Shown here: positions 18,042 through 26,336 of the stretch, piece after piece
Layout of the letters: each line of letters opens with the position of its first letter
How positions within the stretch are numbered: position 1 is the first letter of the stretch
Assembly: GCF_000422785.1 (NCBI RefSeq)
Contig: NZ_KE383920.1
Location: forward strand, 62,001 to 126,000
From: Pseudovibrio exalbescens DSM 16456
Lineage (GTDB): Bacteria; Pseudomonadota; Alphaproteobacteria; Rhizobiales; Stappiaceae
Reading direction: 5' to 3'
Length of the DNA: 64,000 bases
Translations under genes and position numbers: made by a program
Notes under the pieces: generated by a model
Seen by the model: only the letters and a program-made list of their open reading frames with translations
What the model was told of the DNA's origin: nothing
The model's database searches: none

Positions 18042-18679
18042 GGAAACACCCGGCGCAATCGCATGGCTTCCCGCGCCATTTCTTCGCCCAGTGTAGGGGC
18101 ATCTCTGTCATTGAGAACAAGGCCCGTCAGGGGGGTGCCGGTCGCCTGTATTGCCTCATAGGCATCGCTCAGGTTTTCATCGGTTACGGCACCAACCAGA
18201 TTGACCAGAACCACAGCCTCACAGGCGGAAATGCCAATGTTGGAGGGTAAGGCTGCCGGATTGGAATGCGGGACGGGAGGAAGGTCCACCACGATGGACC
18301 GGTAGTGAATCAAATCGCTGTTGAAGGCAATCCGCAAGCGATCAATGTCGCGCACGCGCATGGCGTCTGCAAGGTTTGCATGCAAGGTGAGCGTGTCATA
18401 CGGTTGGCCATTATCCTCATGAACACACGCTGCCGGCCCTCCTTGGCTTGGCTGCCATCCTCCGGCTGCAAGAGAAGGCTCCTTCTGAACCGAAGTTGAC
18501 AGGTCCACATAAAGGGTTTTTTGACTCGCAAGGCCAGAACGTGCAGCGAGAGCCTGCGCAAGGCTCGTCGTCCCACTTCCCCATAACGGCGCCGTAATCC
18601 CTACCGTACGAAGACCATGGCCGAGCGTTGCAGCGAAAAGCCGTTCAATTTCCAGCGTGGAAGGATCAAACCCGGTCAT
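17978..18679 (-). CDS. CpsD/Wzc-type P-loop protein with a degenerate Walker A
   Basis: A 233-residue ParA/BY-kinase-like protein placed where capsule and EPS loci carry the cytoplasmic partner of the chain-length protein (SypD-like position). The Walker A region reads APLWGSGTTSLAQALA at about 30-45, so the invariant lysine (GKS/T) is a threonine. A short Walker A' (LYVDLS, 57-62) and a Walker B-like IVVDLPP remain. There is no tyrosine-rich tail. ATP hydrolysis or kinase activity is therefore doubtful; a structural or regulatory role with the Wzz-like protein is inferred. It follows the SLBB gene by 26 bp. Confidence 0.75.
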   Translation of the reverse strand: MTGFDPSTLEIERLFAATLGHGLRTVGITAPLWGSGTTSLAQALAARSGLASQKTLYVDLSTSVQKEPSLAAGGWQPSQGGPAACVHEDNGQPYDTLTLHANLADAMRVRDIDRLRIAFNSDLIHYRSIVVDLPPVPHSNPAALPSNIGISACEAVVLVNLVGAVTDENLSDAYEAIQATGTPLTGLVLNDRDAPTLGEEMAREAMRLRRVFPWLARRLSKQALSSKLLNTRP

Positions 18680-18705
18680 CGTTTTCCTTTCCTTGCAAGA
18701 ACGAA

Positions 18706-21700
18706 TTAAAGCGCGCTGAACAGGGCAAACACGCTGACCGCCGACACGATATCTTGAAACTTGTCAAATACCTGACGCCAGTTGCTGCGTGAGATGTCGG
18801 GGACATAGATTGTGTCTCCAGCCCGCACTACAGGCAGTTGCTTCATGTTCCCGGTCTTTGCAAAGTCAAGCAAATTGAACAAGCGAGCCTGATCGCGGCA
18901 GCACGAGAGATTGACGATGAGGATCTTTTCAACGAGCGCGTTATCTTCCGGTCCGCCAGCTTCCGCCAACAAATCCAGAATAGTCATCTCGCTGTTGAAC
19001 TCATAGCGGCCCGGGCTGCCGACAGCGCCGAGTACCCGCACCGTGCTTTCCTTGGAAATATCCAGCCACTGGCGATCCTGATCGGGAATGTAGATCACAT
19101 CTCCGGTTCGAACCGACGGCAAGATGCTGTCATCACCCGTTTCCAGATAGAGAGCCAGATTCACCTTGCTGACACGTGCTCCGGGCTCGCTGCGATGGGT
19201 TACGCGAATATTGCGTAAATCCGCTGATGTGTTCGGCCCATCCGCTGCATTGAGGATGTCCAGAAAGTCCATCTGATTATTAAAGGCATACCGTCCCGGT
19301 GCCCCAACGGATCCCATTATGTAAATTGTATCCTCTGGGTCCTGCTGTACCCACTGGGATTTGTTGTCTGTCGGATCTTGTGGCAGCTCTGGCAATACGA
19401 CAAGCGAGTCTGCTGTCAATTTCGGTACTTCAGACAAGCTGCCGCCGAACTTCAGGAACCGGTCTGCATCAAAGCGCTGTGTGCGTGCCCGGCCGTTTTG
19501 ACGGTGGACCACTTGAAGTGACGACAGGTCGGCTTGCTCCGTTGGTCCTCCCGCTTCGGCTATTAGGTCGAAAAGCGTCATTTCGGGTGCCCATTCATAT
19601 CTCCCCGGACGAACCACCGCACCAATCACCTCAATGGCCCGCTCCGGAGGAATGCTGAGCCAGGACTTTTCAGTGGTCTCCGCCTTTTCCGGAATGAATA
19701 TCGCATCCCCCGGCGCGATTTCCGGCAGTTCGGTACCACGCCCTTCCGTAAAGGCTTGCAGGTCTATGGGAACAATGTCGCCATTGCTGCGGATCAGCCG
19801 TATCTGGCGTGTGTTCGCAAACCGGGTTGGGCCGCCTGCATTGGCCAGCAAATCGATGAATGAGGTCCTGGGCCGAAAAGTAAAGGCGCCCGGAGCGGCC
19901 ACTTCACCCATGGCATAGACAAAGCTGTCGCCTGCCAACGTGTCCTCTTGCTGTTTGGGTACAAAAATCGTGGATCCTTGATCCAGAACCGGCAGGATCT
20001 GGGAATTTCCAGTGTCGAGGTAGGCGTTCAGGTCGACCAGTTGCGGTTCGTCATCTGTTAACACGCGAATATCGCGAATATTGGCATAGCGGGTCACGCC
20101 GCCCGCGCGCATGAGGTAGTCGACCAGAGTTGTGTCTTGATCAAACGCGAAACTGCCCGGTGCGTTGACCTCGCCAAAAACCTTGATGGCTGTGCGCGCA
20201 TCGCCGCTATCGCCACGCTCGGAGAGGGTGCGACCGTCAAACTCGACTTCGATGTTGCCTGTGAGCGGGCTGGAGGGCACGAAAATCTCATCGCCCTGTT
20301 GCAACACGGGCAAGGTGTCTGGTTGGCCGGTATCCAGATAACGCTTGTAGTTGAAAGTCACCACCAGATCATTCGCTCGGCGCACTTGCATCCGGTCCAA
20401 CTGTGCCCCTTGTCGCAGTCCGCCGGCAGCCGTCAGCGCCTGTTGAACATTGGCATCCTCTGAGAGTGCCACTTCGCCGGGTTCGCGCACATATCCCATG
20501 ACGCGGATCTTCAGTGGACCCGTTCCAGCAGCGTCGTCGCGGCTGCGATCGGGAACAAGGATAATGGATCCGGCATCAAGCGCGGGAACCTCATCGAAAC
20601 TGCCGCCGTTTTCGAGGAAAGATGCCATGTCGAACCGGATGGAGTTCGCCCAGTCGCCGTCTCTGGTCACGACTTGGAGGTTTGTGACATCTGCGTCCGG
20701 GGTCGGCCCACCCGCTTGGGCAATAAGGTCGAACAGGGTCATTTCCTGTGACCATTCATAACGGCCGGGTTTGTTGACAGCACCAATTATCTCGATTGCT
20801 CGTTCTGGCGGTGTTTTCAGCCATGATGGTTCGTCGGTCTCTGTCTTTTCCGGCACGAACAGCGCATCACCCGCCTCGATAGTTGGCAGCTGTGTCCCGC
20901 CGCGCTCGGTAAAGCTGACCAGATCCACCATTTCCACGCTACCGTCACCCCGGATCAGACGGATGTTGCGCGTGTCGGCAAAACGTGTCGGGCCGCCCGC
21001 ATTGGCCAGAACATCAATGAACGTGGCATCATCGCGTCCCTCATAAGCGCCCGGTTTGGCCACTTCGCCCATGACATACACGGTGCTTTGACCTGCACGA
21101 ATTTCGTCCTTCTGTTGCGGAACAAAGATGGTCGCGCCTTCAGTGATGGGAACCAGAAATCGACTGTCACCGGTGTCCAGATACCGTTGCATGTTGAACA
21201 GCTTCGGTTCTCCATCATTGATGACGCGGATCTGCTCGACACTGGCGTATCGCGTCACACCGCCCGCGCGCATCAGGTAATCGATGATGGTGGCGCCATC
21301 TCTGAAGGCAAAGTTGGCCGGGTTATGAACTTCGCCCAATACCTTTATGGAGGCTGCTTCGTCTGCCGCATCGCCGGCCTCGGCAAGCCAGCGACCATCG
21401 AAATCGATTTCCACGTTGCCAATCAGCGGAGAAGCGGGAACGAAAATTCGGTCTCCCGTTTGCAATTGGGGAATGAGGTCGGGATCGCCGGTATCCAGGT
21501 AGCGCTTGTAATTGAAGGAGAGGGTCTGATCACCACGCCGGATCTGGACACCGTCCAACTGAGCGCCTTGGCGCAGGCCCCCGGCGGCGCTGAGGGCGAT
21601 CTGAACATTGGATTCCGCATCAAGAACGTACTCACCAGGTGCATCCACATAGCCCAAAACCGTCACCAAGACATTGCGCTTGAAAAGCGAGACCGCAAGC

Positions 21701-21987
21701 TGGTCCAGTTGCCGGAAAGCTTGAGAAAGGGCAGCGCGGATAGCCGCTTGCGCCTGGCTAACGGACAACCCTTCCACGCGCACATCACCCACTTCGGGTA
21801 ATGTTATGGTGCCATTGCGTTGAATTGTGAAAGGTTCCATGAACCCGTCTTCACCGGGCAGGAAAACGGTAATTTGATCGCCCACACCCAACGGCGCGCG
21901 ATCCGTGCTCTCCTGACTGCTCGCCAGTACCGTCATCATGATGGTGACGAGCATGAGCCCGATACCCAGAAGGCGCGGCGCTTTCAT
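18706..21987 (-). CDS. Giant SLBB-repeat polysaccharide export protein (Wza/SypC-like)
   Basis: A 1093-residue exported protein: signal peptide (about 1-23), a Poly_export domain (about 33-107, LGVGDQITVFLPGEDGF), then ten SLBB domains. Their first strands lie near residues 111, 217, 306, 401, 497, 604, 693, 788, 891 and 986 (pattern GEV/GAV-x-x-PG-x-Y). Domains 1-4 and 5-8 form a tandem duplication with a period of about 387 residues. The C-terminal helix (about 1070-1093, VFDKFQDIVSAVSVFALFSAL) could be the amphipathic helix that spans the outer membrane in Wza. Typical Wza is under 400 residues, so this one is far longer and might span more of the periplasm. The ATG overlaps the upstream lipoprotein stop (ATGA, 21984-21987). 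Confidence 0.93.
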   Translation of the reverse strand: MKAPRLLGIGLMLVTIMMTVLASSQESTDRAPLGVGDQITVFLPGEDGFMEPFTIQRNGTITLPEVGDVRVEGLSVSQAQAAIRAALSQAFRQLDQLAVSLFKRNVLVTVLGYVDAPGEYVLDAESNVQIALSAAGGLRQGAQLDGVQIRRGDQTLSFNYKRYLDTGDPDLIPQLQTGDRIFVPASPLIGNVEIDFDGRWLAEAGDAADEAASIKVLGEVHNPANFAFRDGATIIDYLMRAGGVTRYASVEQIRVINDGEPKLFNMQRYLDTGDSRFLVPITEGATIFVPQQKDEIRAGQSTVYVMGEVAKPGAYEGRDDATFIDVLANAGGPTRFADTRNIRLIRGDGSVEMVDLVSFTERGGTQLPTIEAGDALFVPEKTETDEPSWLKTPPERAIEIIGAVNKPGRYEWSQEMTLFDLIAQAGGPTPDADVTNLQVVTRDGDWANSIRFDMASFLENGGSFDEVPALDAGSIILVPDRSRDDAAGTGPLKIRVMGYVREPGEVALSEDANVQQALTAAGGLRQGAQLDRMQVRRANDLVVTFNYKRYLDTGQPDTLPVLQQGDEIFVPSSPLTGNIEVEFDGRTLSERGDSGDARTAIKVFGEVNAPGSFAFDQDTTLVDYLMRAGGVTRYANIRDIRVLTDDEPQLVDLNAYLDTGNSQILPVLDQGSTIFVPKQQEDTLAGDSFVYAMGEVAAPGAFTFRPRTSFIDLLANAGGPTRFANTRQIRLIRSNGDIVPIDLQAFTEGRGTELPEIAPGDAIFIPEKAETTEKSWLSIPPERAIEVIGAVVRPGRYEWAPEMTLFDLIAEAGGPTEQADLSSLQVVHRQNGRARTQRFDADRFLKFGGSLSEVPKLTADSLVVLPELPQDPTDNKSQWVQQDPEDTIYIMGSVGAPGRYAFNNQMDFLDILNAADGPNTSADLRNIRVTHRSEPGARVSKVNLALYLETGDDSILPSVRTGDVIYIPDQDRQWLDISKESTVRVLGAVGSPGRYEFNSEMTILDLLAEAGGPEDNALVEKILIVNLSCCRDQARLFNLLDFAKTGNMKQLPVVRAGDTIYVPDISRSNWRQVFDKFQDIVSAVSVFALFSAL
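19348..21669 (-). repeat. Intragenic tandem duplication of a four-SLBB block
   Basis: Protein residues about 107-493 (DNA 20509-21669) and 494-880 (19348-20508) align domain by domain with spacings of 386, 387, 387 and 387 residues. Shared blocks include GGLRQGAQLD, FNYKRYLDTG, DYLMRAGGVTRYA and ANAGGPTRFA. The DNA copies have diverged, so the duplication is not recent. Confidence 0.88.
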
Positions 21988-22328
21988 GATCCGGCTCCAG
22001 TCCTCAGACCTGCCCTTTGGCGATTGAGCTTTTTTTCAATCGTCTGAACATGAAACCAGAGCAGAGCCAAATCCTGTTCAGCATCGTAGGCCAGCCCGCC
22101 TGCCGCGGCCTGTTTGGCGGCGATCAATGTGGTGCGGGCCTTGTGGGTTTCCGCCGCAGCCCACCGTTCTGCGCCGCGCCGCTCGAGATCCTGAAGAATG
22201 ATTTCGTAGTCACGAATTGACCGCTGGTCGCTGGTGAAGCGTTCAGCGGCGCCGCCCGAGCCATGGTCGGGCCAGAATGTACATCCCGGCAGAGCCAACA
22301 CCAAAAGCGCAAAGAACAAAGTGCGCAT
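21984..22328 (-). CDS. Small lipoprotein in the polysaccharide operon
   Basis: From the ATG at 22328 the product is 114 residues, with a clear lipoprotein signal (MRTLFFALLVLALPGC). An in-frame ATG at 22361 overlaps the STAS stop (ATGA) and would allow coupled initiation, with the same cysteine used. The mature part is helical and alanine-rich with an (AAETHKARTTLIAAKQAAA) repeat, reminiscent of DUF4398 lipoproteins. It occupies the SypB position between the STAS and SLBB genes but has no OmpA domain. Probably an outer-membrane or periplasmic accessory of the export channel; I do not recognise a named family with confidence. Confidence 0.75.
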   Translation of the reverse strand: MRTLFFALLVLALPGCTFWPDHGSGGAAERFTSDQRSIRDYEIILQDLERRGAERWAAAETHKARTTLIAAKQAAAGGLAYDAEQDLALLWFHVQTIEKKLNRQRAGLRTGAGS

Positions 22329-22357
22329 CGCCAAGGGCAAGGGTCCCTGCGGGTGGA

Positions 22358-22645
22358 TCATGCGGCGGCGTCGCCCTCCGATGCGATGATGCGGTTGAGC
22401 TTGAGGTGTTTGAGAAGGCGCAAGGGTTGGCCGGAAACGTTTTCCAGTTTCAGCTCACGCTTGGCCATGGACAGACGCTTGTACAGGAACACGATCGCTC
22501 CAATCCCCGACGAGTCGATGAAGGTGGTCTGGCGAAGGTCCAGAACCACATCTTCCTTCTTGGCGACAATCTCGTCCAGCGTGTCGCGCATTCGGTCCAT
22601 TTCTGCAGCGTCCATATCCTGGGGCATTTCAAGTGTTAGGGCCAT
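22358..22645 (-). CDS. STAS-domain anti-sigma-factor-antagonist-like protein (SypA-like)
   Basis: A 95-residue single STAS domain. The phosphorylatable serine sits in FIDSSGIGAI (S45/S46), the position phosphorylated in SpoIIAA-type proteins. It heads the minus-strand export operon behind a sigma-54-type promoter, with GAAGGAA as ribosome binding site. In Vibrio fischeri, SypA is a STAS protein whose serine phosphorylation by SypE blocks biofilm formation. Here a HATPase-REC-PP2C protein at 43.6 kb has the right domains to act on it. The functional pairing is inference from family and locus. Confidence 0.88.
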   Translation of the reverse strand: MALTLEMPQDMDAAEMDRMRDTLDEIVAKKEDVVLDLRQTTFIDSSGIGAIVFLYKRLSMAKRELKLENVSGQPLRLLKHLKLNRIIASEGDAAA

Positions 22646-22708
22646 GGTGCGTTCCTTCTTGTGTTTTCGCCTCGCAACCGCAGCTCATCAGAACTGTTCG
22701 TAGAATGA

Positions 22709-22724
22709 AGCAATTCTCGTGCCC
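22709..22724 (-). promoter_or_regulatory. Sigma-54 (-24/-12) promoter of the STAS-SLBB operon
   Basis: The minus strand reads GGGCACGAGAATTGCT, matching TGGCACG-N4-TTGCW at 11 of 12 positions, with GG and GC exactly 10 bases apart. Transcription should start near 22698, giving a leader of about 53 bases before the STAS start at 22645. Confidence 0.82.
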
Positions 22725-22769
22725 CATAAAACCGGGGCTTTCAGGGATGTCACAGCCAACACGTGCCTT

Positions 22770-22782
22770 CTCAGGGGCTGAG
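22770..22782. promoter_or_regulatory. Candidate shared enhancer between divergent sigma-54 promoters
   Basis: CTCAG-GGG-CTGAG is a perfect 5-bp inverted repeat with a 3-base centre. It lies 45 bp upstream of the leftward and 64 bp upstream of the rightward -24/-12 element, where a sigma-54 activator could serve both. The same exact palindrome was not found at the other promoters, so confidence is modest. Confidence 0.35.
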
Positions 22783-22846
22783 TGTTGCAAATCGCAAAAT
22801 CTTGTCGCAGGCCGCGAAACTCGGCGCTTTACCGGCCTCTACAGAT

Positions 22847-22862
22847 TGGCACACCGGTTGCA
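22847..22862 (+). promoter_or_regulatory. Sigma-54 (-24/-12) promoter of the GT4-kinase-regulator operon
   Basis: TGGCACACCGGTTGCA matches TGGCACG-N4-TTGCW at 11 of 12 positions with the required GG-N10-GC spacing. The predicted start is near 22873, about 39 bases before the glycosyltransferase ATG at 22912. If the operon is continuous, it would also drive the hybrid kinase and the sigma-54 activator themselves. Confidence 0.84.
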
Positions 22863-22911
22863 GCACCGGTTGAGAGCCTGTCATCGGTGACGGGCTGACA
22901 AGGTCCAGAAA

Positions 22912-23988
22912 ATGACAAGAAAAACGGTCCACATCATTCAGACACTCGCGCCCGGCGGCATTGAACTGCTGGTCATGCGCCTTGCTGCAGAAAACCCGGA
23001 GAAGACGCGCGTTCTGGTGCTGGATCAGGCCCCGGATCGTGGATCTGAAGCTTGGGATGTGGCCCATCAGTATGCGGTGAAGCCGCGCTTCATGGGAAAG
23101 CAGGCCGGTGTCTCTGTTCGGTTGATACGAGACCTGCGCCGAGTGCTTGCGCAGGACAGACCAGAGGCCGTTTTCACTCACCACATCGGCCCACTTTTAT
23201 ACGGTGGTCTGGCATCCCGCCTTGCCGGAGTGCCCAATCTGACGCAGGTGGAACATGATGCCTGGCACCTGGACAACACGCGTCAGCTCTGGCTAACCCG
23301 TGCCGCATACGCTCTGCTGCGCCCCAAAGTGGCTGCCGTCAGCAAGCCAGTCGCGCGCGAAATTGCGTTAAGAACCGGTCAATCGCAGGTGCTGGTGATC
23401 CCCAATGGTGTGGATGTGTCTCGGTTCAAGCCCGGTGACAAAGCCGAAGCGCGTGCTGTTTTCAACCTGCCAACCGACAAGACCATCGTCGGTGGGGTCG
23501 GGCGATTGGAATACGTCAAGGGCTTTGACATCCTGCTGCAGGCAGTCAGTCAGTTGCCTGAGGACTTTCATCTGGCGCTTGCTGGCTCAGGCAGTCAGAA
23601 AGAGACGCTTAAAGACCTTGCGGCCTCACTTGGTATGGCTGATCGCGTCAGTTTCCTGGGCAATGTCAACAAGGTTCATCGCCTGATGCCCGCGTTTGAT
23701 GTTCTGGCCGTATCCTCACGGGATGAAGGCCTGCCCCTTACGGTGATTGAAGCGCAAGCGGCCAATGTCCCTGTTGTTGCCACTGGTGTAGGCGGCATCC
23801 CGGATGCGGTGTGCCCTGAAGCAAGTCAAATCGTGCCACCGAATGATGCAGGTGCTTTAACGGCAGCCATTCTCATGATGTCTCAGGCACATGTGGCAGA
23901 TGCCCCGACGAAATTCGTACGCCGTATGTACAACTGGAAGGACACCATCAGGGCGTATGAGACGCTGGCACAGGGAGGCACGTTGTGA
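22912..23988 (+). CDS. Glycosyltransferase family 4 (SypP-like)
   Basis: A 358-residue GT-B glycosyltransferase. The N-terminal motif HIIQTLAPGGIELLVMRL is typical of GT4 enzymes that act on lipid-linked sugars. The C-terminal donor-binding domain has GVGRLEYVKGFDILLQA and the E-x7-E region SSRDEGLPLTVIEAQAANVPVVAT. It adds a sugar to the growing repeat unit on the cytoplasmic face. It is first in the rightward operon; its stop overlaps the next start (GTGA). The donor sugar cannot be told. Confidence 0.9.
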   Translation: MTRKTVHIIQTLAPGGIELLVMRLAAENPEKTRVLVLDQAPDRGSEAWDVAHQYAVKPRFMGKQAGVSVRLIRDLRRVLAQDRPEAVFTHHIGPLLYGGLASRLAGVPNLTQVEHDAWHLDNTRQLWLTRAAYALLRPKVAAVSKPVAREIALRTGQSQVLVIPNGVDVSRFKPGDKAEARAVFNLPTDKTIVGGVGRLEYVKGFDILLQAVSQLPEDFHLALAGSGSQKETLKDLAASLGMADRVSFLGNVNKVHRLMPAFDVLAVSSRDEGLPLTVIEAQAANVPVVATGVGGIPDAVCPEASQIVPPNDAGALTAAILMMSQAHVADAPTKFVRRMYNWKDTIRAYETLAQGGTL

Positions 23989-25799
23989 GCGCAGAAATGC
24001 TGGCTTTATCCTCCGGTGCCCTGATGGCCTATCATGGGCTGGTTTATCCTGCCGCGCTTCGTCAGATGGCCCGCCGGGAACGCACGTTCTCTGAGTGTTC
24101 CCAGCGCCTTCACGCAGGCCATGCGCCCACGATTGAGGTCATCATACCGGCCTACAACGAAGCCCCCTTCATCGCGGCCAAACTGCGAAATTGTGCAGCG
24201 CTGGACTACCCTTCGGATTGCCTGCTGATCAAGGTTGTATTCGATGGCTGCACGGATGAAACCGTCGCCATTGCTCACAACACGCTCAAGGCGTTGATTA
24301 AGGAAGGCGTTGATGTTGAAACCATCGAGTTTGATGAGCGGTCGCTCAATCGGGGCAAGGTAGCTGTTCTCAATTCAGCGATTGAGGAAAGTACTGCGGA
24401 CGTTGTTGTTCTGACCGACGTGTCCGCATCGGTGCCCGCGGATGCCCTTTGGCGTGTGGCCAACCAGTTTGCTGACCCTGAAGTCGGTGTTGTGTGCGCA
24501 ACCTATGAAGTTGCCGGTGATGATACCGGCGAACGAGCTTATTGGGCATATCAACGTTGGCTGAAGGAGGCAGAAGCAAAGGTTGCCGCACCATTTGGAG
24601 CTCATGGGGCCTTTTATGCCATTCGGCGCCGATACTGGGAGCCAGTTCCGTTCAGCACCATAAACGACGACGTCATGATACCCATGCAGATTGTGGAGCG
24701 CGGGTATCGTTCTGTTTATGATAGCAATCTGATTGCGACGGAAAGTGAGAGCGCCAGCCGGGAAACGGATCTGCGGCGCCGTTTGCGAATTGGTGCGGGT
24801 AACCTGCAACAGGCCTTGTGGCTGTGGCGGTTGGCCGATCCACGTGATCCGGGAATGGCTTTTGTTTATCTTTCCGGCAAGGGGCTCAGAGCTTTTGTCC
24901 CGATCCTTCTGGTGGTGTTCTTGGGGGCATGTATTGCCTTGGCACTGCAAGGCTCATGGATTGGTCTGGCCATATGTGCGGCGGTCACAGGCGCACTGGT
25001 GATCAACCTTGTTGAAGCGTGGCAGGAAGTAACCCTGCCTGCAGTGCTTAAACCTGTGTCGGCCGCGGGCTACGCCATTGGAGGCCAGATTGCCACCTTT
25101 TTAGGGTGTTGCCAGTTCGTGTTCGGACAGAGAAAGCCGTGGCGCCGTGCTGCGGACAACACAGGCGAACCGGACTACATTCATCCGCTCACCCGTATGG
25201 GCAAGCGGTGCTTCGATGTGGCGATTGCACTGACAACACTGGCTGTTTTGGCCGTGCTTTTCATCCCGTTGGCGTTGATCATCAAGCTGGATTCACCGGG
25301 TCCTGTATTTTACCGCCAGTATCGGGTTGGCGAGCGCCGTGAAAACCGCACCGATCTGTTCCTCCTGATCAAGTTTCGCAGCATGCGCACTGACGCGGAA
25401 AAGGGCGGGGCACGTTGGGCAACCAAGCAAGATAGCCGCGTCACCCGTGTGGGCCGGATCCTGCGCAAGACACGTTTGGACGAACTGCCTCAAGCATGGA
25501 ATGTTTTGAAAGGTGAGATGTCGATTGTCGGTCCGCGCCCGGAGCGACCTGTGTTCTTCGAAAAACTGGAAAACGAAATCCCGTTTTACATTGAACGTAC
25601 CTATGGCCTGCGCCCCGGTATTACTGGACTGGCACAAGTGGAGCAGGGGTACGACGAAGATATTGAAGATGTGCGCGCCAAGGTCATGCACGACCACGTC
25701 TACGCCATGCTTCTGACGACACCGTGGCAATGGCTCAAAACCGATTGTTCCATACTTGGGCGCACCGTTTTGGTGATGGTGACAGGCCGTGGTCAATAA
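23985..25799 (+). CDS. Fusion of a GT2 glycosyltransferase and an undecaprenyl-phosphate sugar transferase
   Basis: A 604-residue membrane protein. Residues about 45-290 form a GT2 domain (EVIIPAYNEAPFI, VFDGCTDET, and the product-side PFSTINDDVMIPMQI). About 300-375 are membrane helices. About 398-604 are a complete bacterial sugar transferase (polyprenyl phosphohexose transferase: KRCFDVAIALTTLAVL, IKLDSPGPVFYRQYRVG, KFRSMRTDAEK, RLDELPQAWNVLKGEMSIVGPRPERP). The second half normally starts repeat-unit assembly on undecaprenyl phosphate, as SypR does, and the first half resembles SypQ; here the two are one chain. It starts GTG within the upstream stop. A 15-bp gap precedes the molybdopterin-fold gene. 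Confidence 0.9.
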   Translation: MSAEMLALSSGALMAYHGLVYPAALRQMARRERTFSECSQRLHAGHAPTIEVIIPAYNEAPFIAAKLRNCAALDYPSDCLLIKVVFDGCTDETVAIAHNTLKALIKEGVDVETIEFDERSLNRGKVAVLNSAIEESTADVVVLTDVSASVPADALWRVANQFADPEVGVVCATYEVAGDDTGERAYWAYQRWLKEAEAKVAAPFGAHGAFYAIRRRYWEPVPFSTINDDVMIPMQIVERGYRSVYDSNLIATESESASRETDLRRRLRIGAGNLQQALWLWRLADPRDPGMAFVYLSGKGLRAFVPILLVVFLGACIALALQGSWIGLAICAAVTGALVINLVEAWQEVTLPAVLKPVSAAGYAIGGQIATFLGCCQFVFGQRKPWRRAADNTGEPDYIHPLTRMGKRCFDVAIALTTLAVLAVLFIPLALIIKLDSPGPVFYRQYRVGERRENRTDLFLLIKFRSMRTDAEKGGARWATKQDSRVTRVGRILRKTRLDELPQAWNVLKGEMSIVGPRPERPVFFEKLENEIPFYIERTYGLRPGITGLAQVEQGYDEDIEDVRAKVMHDHVYAMLLTTPWQWLKTDCSILGRTVLVMVTGRGQ

Positions 25800-25814
25800 T
25801 GAAGGAGTGTGAAG

Positions 25815-26336
25815 ATGCCTGAGGTAAAAGGGCCAATAGTCTCTCGGCTTTTCGGTGCAGGCTTTGCCGGTTTGATGGTGGCGATCGCCGGTGCCGTGCA
25901 AGCGAATGAATTGGCGGCACCGGATGGTCCGGTCATACTGGTTGTCAGCGGCGACATTGCACGCACGACAGACGGCAAAAAAGCCAAGTTTGATCGTGAA
26001 ACCCTGCAGGCGCTGGGCACAGATAACCTTACGACCTCCACAACCTGGACCGATGGTCCGCAAAACTTTGAGGGGCCACGCTTGAGTGCTGTTCTGGATG
26101 CGGTTGGAGCTGAAGGCAATACGCTGGAGGCGGTTGCCCTCAATAACTACAGCGTTGAACTGGAGGTGGATGAGCTCCGCCGATATCCGGTGCTGTTGGC
26201 GTCCCGTATGAACGGCAAGACCTTGAGCGTGAGGGACAAGGGGCCTTTGTGGATCGTGTATCCGCGCGACCAGTATCCTCAGGTCTCGCAGGACCATAAG
26301 TGGATTTGGCAAGTCAAGGAGTTGCGGATCAAATGA
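25815..26336 (+). CDS. Exported molybdopterin-fold (SUOX-like) protein without a cofactor cysteine
   Basis: A 173-residue secreted protein: signal peptide ending near AVQANE, then a domain like the oxidoreductase molybdopterin-binding fold (FDRETLQALG, TSTTWTDGPQNFEGPRLSAVL, KGPLWIVYPRDQYPQ). It contains no cysteine at all, so the Moco thiolate ligand of true SUOX/YedY enzymes is absent and catalysis is unlikely. The ATG at 25815 is spaced 8 bases from GGAG; the GTG at 25809 is too close. Its stop overlaps the hybrid-kinase start (ATGA, 26333-26336). Tight coupling suggests it acts in the periplasm as a ligand-binding partner of that kinase, which is inference. Confidence 0.8.
   Translation: MPEVKGPIVSRLFGAGFAGLMVAIAGAVQANELAAPDGPVILVVSGDIARTTDGKKAKFDRETLQALGTDNLTTSTTWTDGPQNFEGPRLSAVLDAVGAEGNTLEAVALNNYSVELEVDELRRYPVLLASRMNGKTLSVRDKGPLWIVYPRDQYPQVSQDHKWIWQVKELRIK

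Noticed and set aside
22753-22770. A GGCACG-containing sequence on the minus strand (AGGCACGTGTTGGCT) as a second sigma-54 site before the STAS gene
   Set aside because: The GG to GC distance is 9 bases, not 10, and there is no TTGC box.
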